In this document: piece after piece, positions 1 to 10,914 of the stretch | Position numbering within the stretch: position 1 is the stretch's first letter | How the letters are laid out: each line of letters starts with the position of its first letter | Assembly: GCF_030867095.1 (NCBI RefSeq) | Contig: NC_081828.1 | Location: forward strand, 54,351,434-54,415,433 | From: Alligator mississippiensis | Lineage: Eukaryota; Chordata; Crocodylia; Alligatoridae | Direction: 5' to 3' | DNA length: 64,000 nucleotides | Position numbers and translations under genes: made by a program | Notes under the pieces: generated by a model | Databases searched by the model: none | The model's input: only the letters and a program-made list of their open reading frames with translations | Told to the model about the DNA's origin: nothing

Positions 1-938
1 CCAGCTTTACTTGGGTCCTCCCAGGGCAGCAGTGGCAGCAGTCCGGCTGCTTGGAGTCTGGCTGGCAGCCAGAGCACAGCTCTGGCCAGCCAGGCTCTGT
101 TTCTGGCAGCACACACTGTTGCCATGTCCACTGTGTCGCTTTTTGTAGTTTTTTTGACACCAGGATCTCCCAGTGTCAAATTTTGGCACCACATTGAAAA
201 TTTGCAGCGTGGCAAATGGGTGCATGTGCATCATGTGTAGTTTGTGGGGACTCAAACAGGTTTGAGGTGCCACAAACTGCATATACACACTTGTCAGGAC
301 ACACTTTAGGTATACAAAGAAATGGCACAATGCATATTGCATTATTTTTCTCTTTTAGTCCCACTTTGATTTATTTTTGTTTTATTTAGAAAGGTATAGA
401 TGTGCTTCGCACCTAATCATCTTGGCTTCCTATATCACTAGAAGTAGTAATTTACAATTAACCAGCTTTTTAACCCTTTGACAAACCCAACCCATCTTCA
501 GGAGCCGAGGCCCCGAACCAGCTGGCTCCCAAGCTGGAAGGGCAACTGGCGGTGTGCACTGAGTTAGCTGAGGGCCCGATTCTCCCTCAGCAGCCAGGCA
601 AGGCATGCAAAGCTGGCTCCAACAGCAGCCTCAGTGACCAGGCAGTCTGCACAGAGTCAGCTCCAGCAGCAGCCAGGCATGGAACAGGGAGCCAGCTCTA
701 GCAAAAGCAGCAGATGCTGGCAGCAGATCCAATATTCGGTCCCCTTCCACACACAACTGACCCTCCCTTCTATGCCCCAGGTGCAAAAATTATTAGTTGT
801 GTTCCTGCCTGGGGACCAAGGGCCCAATCCTGGACCTCCTCCATTTAAAAATCCTACATCTTATACTGCCTTTTGAAGATCCCATTCCAAACTAACAATG
901 CCCATTTGTGGCCAAACTGTTAAGAAAATCAATCAGGC
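1..938. other. 5' flank or intron, no gene recognised
   Basis: No gene or confidently named repeat is seen. The first 360 bases contain an open frame on the minus strand with low-complexity composition and no recognisable domain. Bases 480-880 are richer in GC and in CAGCAGC-type words. An unclassified repeat is possible. The stretch lies upstream of the recognised RGL1 start exon, so it is either 5' flank of the short transcript or intron of a longer RGL1 transcript. Confidence 0.4.
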
Positions 939-2700
939 TAGGGACAGACATTCAAAAAGCCCAAGCCTGAATTGATTCAAACTTTGCAGGTTAGTCTAAC
1001 CTGCAGAGAGTGAACTGGTTTGCAAGCGGGTAGATGTTTGGCACATGCCTTCAGTGGCTCAGGCCAGAAGCCTGAGGGTGCTAGAGAAGCCCTTCCCTTC
1101 TAACAGGGAAGCTGAGCTGAGGGTGGGACATGACCAGGCCTCAGCAGGCCTGAGTAAGACTAAGGAGAAGTTTAAACCCCCACCTCAGCCTCTATACTTT
1201 GGAGGGTGAGGGAAGAGGGAGTGTCTGCTGTGTGGGGGCTCCATGCAATGCTGGCCAGCCCCAGATGGGGATTCTTCCCCTCCTCCATCCCCCCCACCCA
1301 CAGGGCGGGGAGGGGGCTCTGTTCCATGTTGAGGGTTACTCTTCCTCCTCCTCCTCCTCACCCACCCCCACGCCCACTGCCACGGGGCAGGGAGAGGAGA
1401 CTCTTGCGGTGCTCTACAGCCCAGCCCAGCTCAGCCGGCGCATAGGAAGCAGCTGTAACAGAGCTGCAGCTGCTGGGGTGACCTGGCCCCTCAGTCCAGC
1501 TCAGCATGGCCTTGCTCAGCCCTGGCTAAAGCAGCCACTTGGTGGGGCTGGGCTGGGCCACAGGGGTGGGGCCAAGCTGGGCCACGGGAGTGCGGCCACC
1601 CCAGCAGGTGCAGCACAGTGACAGGGAGGCAAGCACAGCTGGGCAGCTGCTTCCCCTGTCAGTGAGCACAACCCGGTGCGTGCAGCCGGTGGCTGGCCAG
1701 GCAGAGCTTATCGGGGCCTACTTGGAGGCACCAGGGGCCTAGAGTCTGGCAGCTGCCAACCATGGAGACTCACCGAGGCCCCATGAGTCCCTGCAGTGCC
1801 TCCAAGTGGGCCCGGATAAGTGCTGTTCAGCCAGCAGCTAGCCATGCATGCTGGGCTGCACTCACTGACAGGGGAAGCAGATGCCTGACTGCACTCACCT
1901 CCCTGTCACTGAGATGCACCTGCTGGGGGTGGCCTCACCTGTGCAGCCCGGCCCCACCAAGCGGCTACCTTAGTTGGGGCTGAGCAAGGCCAGGCCATGG
2001 GGCCAGGGCCATCCCTAGAAGCTGTGGCTCTGTTACACCCACTCCCCATGCCCCAGCTGGGGCTGAGCCAGGCCTGGCCAGGGAGCACCGCAAGAGCCTC
2101 CCCTCCCTGCCCTGCGGCGGTGGGGGAAGGAGTAGGAGGAGGGGAAAGAGTCCCTACCCCCCCCCGGGCACTGAACAGAGGGAGACTCTTCCCCCTGCTC
2201 CTCCCCACCAGCCTCCCCTCCTGCCAACCCCAGGGGTAAGCACCGCAGCCCCCTCCCCTCTGCTCCCTGGCTGACAGGCAGACCCTGGCTGTGGTGGGGG
2301 AGGAGGGGAAGGAGGGAAGAATTAACTCCCACCCTGCCCACTTTGTCTTAACAGGGCCATTCTGGCTGGTGTCTTGCCATGTCCTGTCCCTGCCCTTGCT
2401 AGATAGCAGAGGGGCAGGGCCAGCCCAGCTCTGGAGCAGAGCCAAGCCCAGCCCAGAGAGCATGCTGAGATGCTGGGGGAGTCTGGTTTATCTTAAACCA
2501 GCAAGGGGTCTGGGAAAGAAATTGCATAAACCGGTTTGAGCCAAATCAGTTAAGTCTGATGCTACATTCAACCAAGTTTATCTCAAACCAGTTTCAGCCA
2601 TTTTGAAACTAGTTTATGTGCACTGTCTGTTCTGTTACAGTTTTAAACCAGTTTCTGATCATTTAAACCAGTTTATGTGTAATGTCTGTTGCTATCCTTA
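939..2700. mobile_element. Non-autonomous TIR element, family A copy 1 (GC-rich foldback core)
   Basis: The left end reads CTAGGGACAGACATT and the right end is an imperfect inverted copy (TAATGTCTGTTGCTATCCTTA). The right 250 bases (about 2460-2700) carry repeated AAACCAGTTT-type words that recur in copies at 27070, 52798 and 59572. The left 80 bases (CAAGCCTGAATTGATTCAA and onward) match, inverted, the right end of the 59572 copy. The interior is GC-rich and palindromic (separate entry). No transposase is visible, so this is non-autonomous. The superfamily is not resolved, and no convincing target duplication was found. Confidence 0.55.
1200..2310. repeat. Large imperfect inverted repeat inside family A copy 1
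   Basis: The arms of about 0.5 kb (roughly 1200-1745 and 1765-2310) are reverse complements with scattered mismatches and indels, centred near 1755. Examples: GGCCTTGCTCAGCC at about 1510 pairs with GGCTGAGCAAGGCC at about 1978, and CTTGCGGTGCTC at about 1404 pairs with GAGCACCGCAAG at about 2083. The open frames in this block, on both strands, are side effects of high GC and of the palindrome. Confidence 0.7.
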
Positions 2701-3410
2701 ATCTTTAAAATTCACAACCAAAAGTCAAATTGAGCTAATATCAAGGGTAGCTGTCTTTACCTATCCAGATTGGAAATTGTTAAAGAATTTGACAGACCAT
2801 CAGAATTTGGCCATCCTCCATGACAGTGCTTTTTCTGTCAGTGATCAGAAACCAATAGTATTTGTAGACATCCTGGGGAGGAGGGGTTAAACCTCCATTT
2901 TGAATGCAAAGTGCTGAGCTTGACAATTACCGAGTAGACAGTTGCAAAGGATGCTTTCTTTATTAGCAGAGACTTTTGTCATTCATTTCCATAGCTACAC
3001 GATTGGGTAAAAAATGGGGTGCTTCCTTTCGTCACAACTCATTGATATTCGCTGTAGAGCCAGAACGTACACCATACATTAAAAGTAACCATCTCTTTGG
3101 TGACTGTTGTTCAAAGAAATGCTGCTACAGACTACTAGCTATGATCTTGAAACATCGTACGCCATTAGAGGGTCAGGTGCACAGCTTGCCACAGATTCTT
3201 CTTTCTGATACTAAATAATTTTCCAAGTTCAGTGTTATATACTTGGAAGCAGCAGGATTGGACAGTGATGAACCTGTTATTAAATGCTAACACAGATTTT
3301 GCTCATGTAGCAGAATTTTCAGAACTATTTTTTAAAAATACAGATTTAGTTTTGTGCATCCAGCACAAATTCACGTTCTTTGAATGCTGAAAATTTTGCA
3401 AAATCCAGAG
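2701..3410. other. Non-coding stretch, nothing recognised
   Basis: AT-rich sequence between two transposable elements. A short open frame at 2976-3218 has no recognisable domain. No repeat ends or RNA gene were seen. Confidence 0.4.
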
Positions 3411-3707
3411 CAGTGGTGCTCAGCCTTTGGAGATTCAAAACTCTTTGCATTAGAACTCAAGGCACTCTTAGCTTTTACTCATTTTTTTGTCTACAGAAAA
3501 ATAAAAAAACTAATTCTCCTGTTTCAAAGAACACAGACTACAACAGCTGAGAATATTTTTGACTCCATAGACTCCTATTTGAAATCTTTGAATTTATTCT
3601 GTGAATCACATATAGGTGTTTTGCCACATAACAGTGCATAACAGAGTGCGTGGCATTCTGTGGCACCCTTGAAAGGTACCCTGGGGTACCCTGATTGAGA
3701 ATAATTG
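3411..3707. mobile_element. Short non-autonomous hAT-type MITE
   Basis: The left end reads CAGTGGTGCTCAGCC and the right end, inverted, reads CAATTATTCTCAATCAGGG, a pair typical of hAT elements whose ends resemble CAGTGGTTCTCAACC. The flanking octamers ATCCAGAG (left) and ATCTAGAA (right) match at 6 of 8 positions, as expected for an aged 8-bp hAT target duplication. At 297 bp it is too small to code for a transposase. Confidence 0.6.
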
Positions 3708-4984
3708 ATCTAGAATGTATACAATTTGATGTGCACTCTCACAGTTTAAGCTATGGGCAATTTTGCAAACATAGCCTAAAATTTGTATACTGTTAAAATT
3801 ATCCTTCTCATTATGAGAGAGAATAGCTCATGAAGTATGGAACATATTCTGGATTGTTTTGATACTACACAACTAAAATATAAACACATACACAACATAG
3901 AGATCAAATCACTCATGACACAATGTATCTCAGTTTCAAGGGGCAAACAGACATAACATTTGAAATGTTTCCAAATCTAATTGGCTTGGGGATGTTTAAA
4001 CAGGTAACAGCTGCAGGACATTGTACAGCCCCTGCAGTGCCTCCTGGCTGGAGCACTTCAAAATCTCTACTGCTCTGCAGCCAGGAGGTACTACTGGAGG
4101 CTGCAGCAATCTGTCACTTTGCTCCCCCTTTCCGCCTACCCCCCCACAGGGCAGAGGAATGGAAGATACTGTCAGTGCTGCTCTGCTCCCATTTCCCCTT
4201 CTCCCAAGTCCTCTCCCTTACTGAAACTGGGAGCTAGACAGTAGGAACCCTGACAGTGGTAGGAGTCAGGGGAGGGCACTGGTGGGGGTGTCGGGGTGTG
4301 GTAGGATGTCACTGGAGAGGGCTTGGGGCTCTAGTGATGAAGTAAACAAGGAGTCTAGTGCAGTGGCTTGCAGAGTTCTGTGGCGGTGACAGGCCCCTCA
4401 CCACCAGGATTTTGGCTCTTCAATAGGGGTGTGAGAAGCTTCGGTCCATGATTCAATTCGTAGAAGATTCAGCCCGATTCAGAGGCCGAATCACCGAATC
4501 CAAATTGAATCAGGAGAAGACAAAAGTCCTCTGAATCAATTCAGAGGTTCAGAGATTTGAAAGTCAGTCTTTCAGGGGAACAGAAACTGAGAAGAGGTAG
4601 GGGGAACAGGAGGGGAAAGACTGACATCTCTAGCTGGCCAGTGACTGTGATCTTTCCCCAAGTCCCCTTCCAATCACAGTGCTCTGGGGGAGGGATGCAG
4701 AAACAGCATATAAGCTTCTGTCTGCAGGCTTTCTGTGCCTTTTGTAAGCTGTTCATGCCTGGGCAACAGCAACTGAAAGGTACTGGACTGGCTTGGCTTC
4801 CTACCTGGTCAGTCTCCTGCTACTTTCTGTTCTTGGAAAGGATTGGGTATAGCTTACTAACTAGAATCCCTATACTTATCCCTACCCAATCCATATCTTT
4901 CCATTTATATTTGTTCTTTTTTTTCCCAACACTTTTTAAAAAGAAAGCTGTGTTTTCCCCGGCAGTGTGATTCATCACTGTGCA

Positions 4985-5515
4985 GGGGAGCACGTACATT
5001 ACACACACTCACACACATACTTCATAGAAGAAGTCAGATATTATTACAACACAAAAGAAGTCAGACATTCACAGAAGAAGAGATTATATATACTTATTAA
5101 TATTATTAGTTGTCTTTAGTCTGTATGTAACTAACTATAGCACAGAAGAAGTCAGATAGAGATTCAGATTAACACAACACAGAGAGTCATAGAAGAAGAG
5201 AGATTATTTTAGTTACATACACAACAGTAAACACAACATGGAAGAAGAAGTCAGAGATTCAGATTAACACAGAAGAAATCAGAGAGTCATAGAAGAAGAG
5301 ATCAGATTATATATAGTTATTATTATTAGTTATAGTTACAATCAGACTACAGACAACACAGAAGTCAGATAGAGATTCAGATTAACACAACACAGAAGTC
5401 AGAGAGTCATAGAAGAAGACATATTATTTTAGGTACACACACAACAGAAAACAGCACAGAAGAAGTCAGACAGTCATATATCAGAGAAGAAGACATATAT
5501 TATTAGTTAGTTACA
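4985..5515. repeat. Degenerate tandem array of AGAAGAAGTCAGA-like units
   Basis: Words such as GAAGAAGTCAGA, GATTCAGATTAACACA, AGAGTCATAGAAGAAG and ATTATTAGTTA recur many times at irregular spacing across about 530 bases, forming a decayed higher-order tandem repeat. It lies between the left terminal part of the hAT element and its transposase, and is internal to the transposon. Confidence 0.6.
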
Positions 5516-5829
5516 TACACAGTCACAGTTTCTAGCACAGGAAAGATTAATACGAAGCGTGCTGGAAAGGCAGGTGCCAGGTCTTCTGGTAGGGGAGGGA
5601 GAGGGGGTAAGGGGAGAGCTAGAGCTGTAAGCTTCCCCTCCCATCCCTTCCCCTCCCCACCAAACATAGACACATCCTCTTTCCTGGCAGCCATGAGTCA
5701 TCTGCTGCCAGTAGAAGCAAGGAGGTGGGAGCAGTACCTGTCCCTGCACCTGCACCACCTCCTCTAACTCCAGAAATAGGTACCAGCAGCAGAATGACAG
5801 TCTTCTTCACCCCAATTTAATCTCCCAGC

Positions 5830-7990
5830 ATGAGCCTCCCACTTCCAGAGAAGGAGTTGGATCTGGAATCAAGGGACCTGAGTGCCCTAGCTAAAGTAAT
5901 TCTGGGGACCAAGCAGGAATCTGACTTTGTGCTCCACACCCCTCAAAGTTCTCCTAGACCCAGGTCTCTTTGCCAGGAAGGCACCTCAGAGGAGGTTGTA
6001 GAGGCAAGTGGCTCATCTGAGTCAGCTCCTCCTGTTGTTGTGCCTCTGTCTGCTGAGGAGGGGGATAAGGCAGGATCCCCACCCTCAATCCAGAAGTTGG
6101 GGAGTAGTGTAGTGTGGGATCATTTTGAAGTGGCAGATGATCCCAAATATGCTATCTGCCAGCACTGCCGAAGGCAGATCAGCCAGGGCATGGAGGTGAA
6201 ACACTTCACCACCACAATGATGCTGCTGCATCTGAGGAGGCAGCACCCCTTTGCACTTCCTCCTTCTCAGCCTTGCACCAGTGGGAGCATGCCCAAAGGG
6301 AAGTCCCACACTCACTCCAAAGCCCCCATCCCCTGAAAGCAGAAGCAGGCCACCCTGAAGCGGTGTGGGAAAGCTGTAGACAAAGAGGGGTGCATTGCAA
6401 GGGCGAGCAAGATCACCTAGAGCATTTGGGAGAAGCTTGCTCTGGATGGCCAGCCCATCTCCCTAGTTGAGTGGCCAGGGTTCAGGGAGTACTTGAGGGA
6501 GGAGCTGCGCAAGGCAGGGCCACAGGTCGCCTTGCTCTTCACTTCCAACATCTGGAGCAGCTAGGGTGGAGATCACAACTACCTCTCCCTCATAGGACAC
6601 TGGTGTGATCAGTCAGGCCATCGGTGGGCTCTCCTTCAAGCTGAGGTAATGGATGAGTCATGGTATAGGGGTGGCTTGTTGGGCAGGGCAAGCTCACCTG
6701 CAGGTTCATGGTTACCGACAATGGGGCCAATATGGTCAAGGACATTTGTGATGCCAACTTTGTTGGCATCCGCTGTGTGGCACACACACCGCACCTCACA
6801 GTTAGGGATGCCTTGGATGGGGACAGGGCTGCCAGTGATGGCGCTGTCACTACCACCCAGATGATTTCAAAATGCAGGAAGGTGGGGCTACTTCCACCTC
6901 AGCATCAAGGGGAGCAAGATGCTGCAGGAGAAGCAGGCAGAGCTGAGCATCCCGCAGCACAAAATCATGCAGGGTGTGGAGACTCAGTGGAACTCCACAT
7001 ACCAGCTCACAAAAGGCACATACTGATGCTGGACAGACTGGTGGAGCAACAGAAAGCCATCCATGAGATGGCCTTGCTCGGGGAGAATGGGCTCAGCAGT
7101 CCCCTTAACAGAGCTGAGTGGGACATCATCTCCCAGATCTTGTGGTCCTCAAGCCCTTCCTTGAGGCCACCAAGACCCTCAGCACTGGCAATGCCCTCCT
7201 TACCCAAGTGATCCCCACAGTGAGGGAACTGGAGAACCAAATGGAGAAGTTCCAGGGGATCAATGTTCCTGGCTGGGGCAGGCTGCTGTCACCAGATGTG
7301 CAGGCACTGGTGAGGCAGCTGAAGGAGGGCATCAGGAGATGGCTGGATCCCGTGCAGTCCAGCACAGTCCACATGCTGGTGGGCATGTGCAACCCAAGGG
7401 TAAAGGGGAGCATGTGCACTAGCAGCACCAAAACCAAAACTGAATGCAGGTGCTGGTCAACAGAGTCAGGGAGGCAGAAGGGCAGAGGTGAGGGGATGTG
7501 GAAGATGGGGTATCTACTTTCCCGTGCCATCATTCCCAGCACCACCACCAGCCAGTCTCCTCTATGCCAGCTGCTGCCAATGTGGGCCAAGGGCATACCT
7601 TCAGTGTTGGGGTCTAGACGTACCAGACCCCAGCCTTGGGCAGGTAGCGCTGATTTTTCGGTGGCTACCTATCTTGCCAAGAACGTGGAGCCGCTGGACT
7701 GTGACCCCTTGGCCTACTGGGCAAGCTGCAACCATATGCAGCAGGATCTGGCCACAGTTGCCCAGGAACACCTGTCCTGTCCATCAACCCATGTTCTGAG
7801 TGAGAGGGTTCAGCACTGCTGGGGATGTTGTGACACCCCCCGCACCTGCTTGGATCATGGTTTGGTGGAGCAGCTGGTGTTCCTGAAGGTGAACCTCCCA
7901 CTGCTGAGGTTCCCCAAGCTTCAGGTGCAGATTGGAGTGAGTGCCACCCTCCTCACTCCATCTGCACCTATTTTCATCTTATTTTTTTAA
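5830..7990 (+). pseudogene. hAT transposase relic (BED zinc finger and hAT dimerisation region)
   Basis: The first frame (5830-6336) opens with an acidic leader and carries a BED-type zinc finger at about 6110-6240: W-DHF, then C-x2-C (ICQHC), then H and H (HLRRQHP). After a stop near 6334 the reading moves between frames. 6708-7211 has the segment VTDNGANMVKDI and the WNSTYQL motif region, typical of the hAT catalytic core. 7118-7935 continues with VVLKPFLEATKTLSTG and ends in the C-terminal hAT dimerisation region (DCDPLAYW, HLSCPSTHVLSERV, LVEQLVFLKVNLP). Several frameshifts and in-frame stops (for example near 6561) mean no intact protein is made. It resembles the ZBED-like branch of hAT transposases. 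The order of parts is complete, so this is a decayed full copy. Confidence 0.85.
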
Positions 7991-8069
7991 CCAGTTAATG
8001 CCTCGCTCTCAGAGCTGGAGGGGGACTCACTGCATCACCAGCCAGCAGGAGAAGAAGATGTCCCTGTGA

Positions 8070-8765
8070 AACATGGTTTGTAAATTCCCTTTCAGGATCA
8101 GGCCTGAGAAACTGGAGACAGAGTGGGGGGTTTTTGTGAGAAATGTGCCCCCACAGGTAGTTGGGTATTCTTGTCTTTGATAGATTCTGGTGTGCAGTTT
8201 GTGGGAGTACTGGAGATTTGTTGGCAGGTTTTGTGTTTTGAGCTGTAGGAAGTTGTCTTCTGGTGATGAGGTTAGGTTAGCAAGGTATGGTGCTTGTTTG
8301 AATTTACAAACCACTTTTCACAGCTGGGCCTATGAACTTCACTTCATCAGCCTGCTAGGTATAGGAACTCATGGACTCAATATAGACATTGGATTTATGG
8401 CACACTACAACCTGCCAGACATCTTACTCCCCAGGTACCTCTCCACTTATACCTGTGCTGCTACATCCTCTTCCCCACCCCCAACCCCAGCCTGTCCCTC
8501 ACCCCCTGATGCCTCCATTTCCATTTTCACTGACTGTCTTTCTTGCCTGCATTTCATGCCAGCCTCTGGCTTCTTTACTATTCCTTCAATCCAGGAACAG
8601 CACACACAGAGCAACTGCAGGTGCTTCCTCAGCCTGACAAAGGGTTTTTCAACCTGAAAGCTTGCTAAGATATATTTCTCTAACTATTCAGTTGGTCTAC
8701 TAAAAGATACTAGATTGACCCAGAGGACCTTGTCTGCCAGTGCTATGTCCTTAGACCAACACCCT
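8070..8765. repeat. Dispersed repeat of unknown class, probably nested in the hAT element
   Basis: After the transposase relic the character of the sequence changes. A block ends with words such as GAAAGCTTGCTAAGATATAT, AGTTGGTCTACTAAAAGATA and a terminal GACCAACACC, resembling from memory a dispersed repeat common in turtle and crocodilian DNA. The plus-strand frame 8190-8657 and the minus-strand frame 8027-8314 are both open but neither has a recognised domain. A Penelope-like or other retroelement origin is possible but unproven. Confidence 0.35.
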
Positions 8766-8885
8766 TAGCACCTGTCCCTGGTCAGCTGACTGGGAGGCAG
8801 CAGGGCCCTGGGCACATCTAAGTCCCAAGGTTGGGGCTGGCAGGGAGAGTTTTCTGGCAGCTGCTGGAGAGGAAGCTCCTGAAGG

Positions 8886-9435
8886 AAAGGAAAGAAAGGG
8901 TCTGTGACAGTTTGGTTGCCTGAGATGCTACTGGTGCTACTGTGCTGCAGTGCATTGCTTATTACCTGTTGTTATTTTAAGTGGTGGACCGGACTGAGGC
9001 TATAGGGGAGGAGGAGACCTCATTGAGGCACACTACCATGTCATGTAGAGGCTCCAGCGACAGTGAGGGCACACCTTAACATACACGCACACATGCACAC
9101 ACACACACACTCACATGTGTGCATACACACACACACGTGCGCGCGCACACACAGAGTCACACACACACACAGTCACACAGTGAAGGTGAACCTTAACACA
9201 CACGCTGGAGAAGAAGTTCCTACGGAGAGGAAAGAAAGGCTCTGTCACAGTTTGGATGCCCGAGATACTGCTGGTGCTACTGTGCTAGTGCTCACTAAGT
9301 TATTTTATTATTACCTGTTGTCATTTAAAGTGGTGGACTGGGATGAGGCTATAGGAGAGGAGGAAGCCTCATTGGGGCACACTACCATGTTGTGTAGAGG
9401 CCTTAGTGCCAGTGAGGGCACACATTGACACATAC
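8886..9435. repeat. Tandem duplication flanking a CA microsatellite
   Basis: A unit of about 200 bases at 8886-9083 is repeated at about 9218-9435. Both contain ACTGGTGCTACTGTGCT, ATTACCTGTTGT, GAGGCTATAGG, CACACTACCATGT and AGTGAGGGCACAC in the same order, with point differences. The space between the two copies is mostly (CA)n at about 9078-9180. It lies within the right portion of the 5.5 kb hAT element. Confidence 0.75.
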
Positions 9436-9448
9436 ACAGTATCACCCA

Positions 9449-9702
9449 TGTCATGAGTTTTGCTTGTTAGCAGCCTGAGGTGCAGTTTCCCAGAACCCTT
9501 GCACCTATTTCCTTGAAAGCTGGCAGGCTCCATGGCCTCAGCAGGGGCTAGCATGCCTGCAGTTTTCACCCTGCTGTGCCTTAACACTCACATGTGACAT
9601 GAGTTTTGCTTGTCAGAAGCTTGAGGTACAGTTTCCCAGAAACCCCTGCACCTATCTTCTTGAAACTTGGCAGACCTCATGCCCTCAGAAGGGGCTATCA
9701 TC
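9449..9702. repeat. Second direct duplication near the hAT right end
   Basis: Two copies of about 105 bases (9449-9556 and 9597-9702) both start with CATGAGTTTTGCTTGT and proceed through GTTTCCCAGAA, CACCTAT, TTGAAA and CAG(C/A)AGGGGCT. The same motif set recurs once in the MITE at 36560-36650, so one copy is ancestral to the family and the other is a later duplication in this element. Confidence 0.7.
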
Positions 9703-9923
9703 TCTGCAATATTTGTCCAAATCAGCCAAGAAATGACAAAGTTATAGTGATTCCCCATTATAGTCTATGGCTGAATCTCCGAATCTCTCCGAGTTGGCAC
9801 CTAATCTTTCGAAGCCAATTCAACCAGATCGATTTGAGACAGTGATCTGAATCTCCGAATCAAATCACTGTCCTCCAAATCACCTGAATCCAAATCAGAT
9901 ACTTCCCTATTTGTACAGGCCTA

Positions 9924-10424
9924 CCCTTTAATCCCCTATCCTCTCCATATCTTGCTGGAGCAGAGAGGTAGACTAGGGTGCCAGGGGGATTGGGCTGGAG
10001 AGCCTGGCTCAGGTGGTGATGCAGAGCCTGGGAGTCTGGCAGTGGCATGGCAAGCAGGGGTCTAAAGGCAGGGGGCACAGTGGTAGGGGCATCTGTGGAT
10101 GCTGGGGTACAAAGGTCTTGGTGCAGGGGGGTCCCTTTTGAAATAGTACCTCATTTCAAAAGAGACTATTTCAGAGGGTTTTAGTCACTTTTGGAACATT
10201 TCAGAGGGCGTATGTGCCAGTAGAGCTGGCCCTTTGAAGCCTTTCAGAGGCATTTGAAATGCTTTACAAGTGTTATTTCTAGCCACAGCCTTAATATATG
10301 AGCTTAAAATAAAGTTCCCTACTTCCTTTTATTTTCAGTTTTTAACAGCTACAAGTTGTATAGCCTACTGAACTAGAACCATCACTTAATAACATTAACA
10401 CTAATGCATATAAGTAAACATACT
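9924..10424. other. Non-coding stretch, nothing recognised
   Basis: No exon, RNA gene or named repeat was seen. An inverted TTTGAAA/TTTCAAA-rich patch at about 10135-10270 (CCTTTTGAAATAG, CATTTCAAAAGAG, TTTCAGAGG) hints at a short, decayed MITE, but its ends could not be defined. Confidence 0.35.
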
Positions 10425-10590
10425 GGTGGTTCAAGTCTGGACTCTGGCTCCATTCTGAATTGTGTTACTGACTCATTTAGTGAACCTGTGCACTTAACTT
10501 CTCTGTGCTTCAGTCTGCTGAACAGAAAAAACAGTTCCTGTGATATTTGTGTCTCACTAAGGTGATTTAAGGATAACAGACGGTGCTTAG
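10425..10590 (+). mobile_element. MIR SINE (sense)
   Basis: The order of words follows the MIR core: TCTGGACTCTGGCTC, then TGTTACTGACTCATTTAGTG, GTGCACTTAACTTCTCTGTG and CTTCAGTCTGCT, then a decayed tail. These correspond to the tRNA-derived head end, the CORE region and the region before the LINE-derived tail. It is heavily diverged, as expected for MIR, and not transcribed as a functional unit. Confidence 0.65.
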
Positions 10591-10914
10591 AGCACTTCAG
10601 TTGAGGCTTGCTTGTGTCTGTAGTTGGTGATTGTACAGGGGAAGGTCCATGTGGATATCTGATAGTGTGGGGGTGGTAATGTGTCTCAGGCTCACATTAA
10701 GAAAGAAAACAAGATGTGTGTTTTATATGTAATGTGTTTTGTGGCATAGAATGGAATGGTAGATACAGGCCAATGTTGTTTACAGCTTATACAGAGAACA
10801 TATGGTATGAAGGTGTTTTCTTGTTTAATAGTGGGAAGGTGGCCCATGAAGACAGAGGGAATTGGAAGATCTGGTAGTTAGGGTAGGTGGAACTCATGTG
10901 AAAAAGTAAGGGGC

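Larger units (their letters stand above)
4424..9923 (+). mobile_element. 5.5 kb hAT DNA transposon with decayed transposase
   Basis: The ends are imperfect inverted repeats: TAGGGGTGTGAGAAGC on the left and, inverted, TAGGCCTGTACAAAT on the right. Flanking octamers CTCTTCAA and CCCTTTAA differ only by two C/T transitions, which fits an old 8-bp hAT target site duplication. Between the ends lie a hAT transposase relic (5830-7935), a degenerate tandem array (about 4990-5510), a possible nested repeat (8070-8765), a CA microsatellite and two local duplications near the right end. Subterminal segments at 4560-4710 and 9597-9760 recur in the 679-bp MITE at 36179, making this the larger relative of that family. 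It is inactive because the transposase is broken. Confidence 0.8.

Noticed and set aside
1199..2463. Several open frames of 67-185 codons on both strands
   Set aside because: They lie in the GC-rich palindrome of a TIR element, overlap each other on both strands and have proline/glycine/alanine-rich composition with no domain.
4985..5515. Possible CRISPR-like or satellite array
   Set aside because: Units are degenerate and irregularly spaced, and the region is inside a vertebrate hAT transposon.
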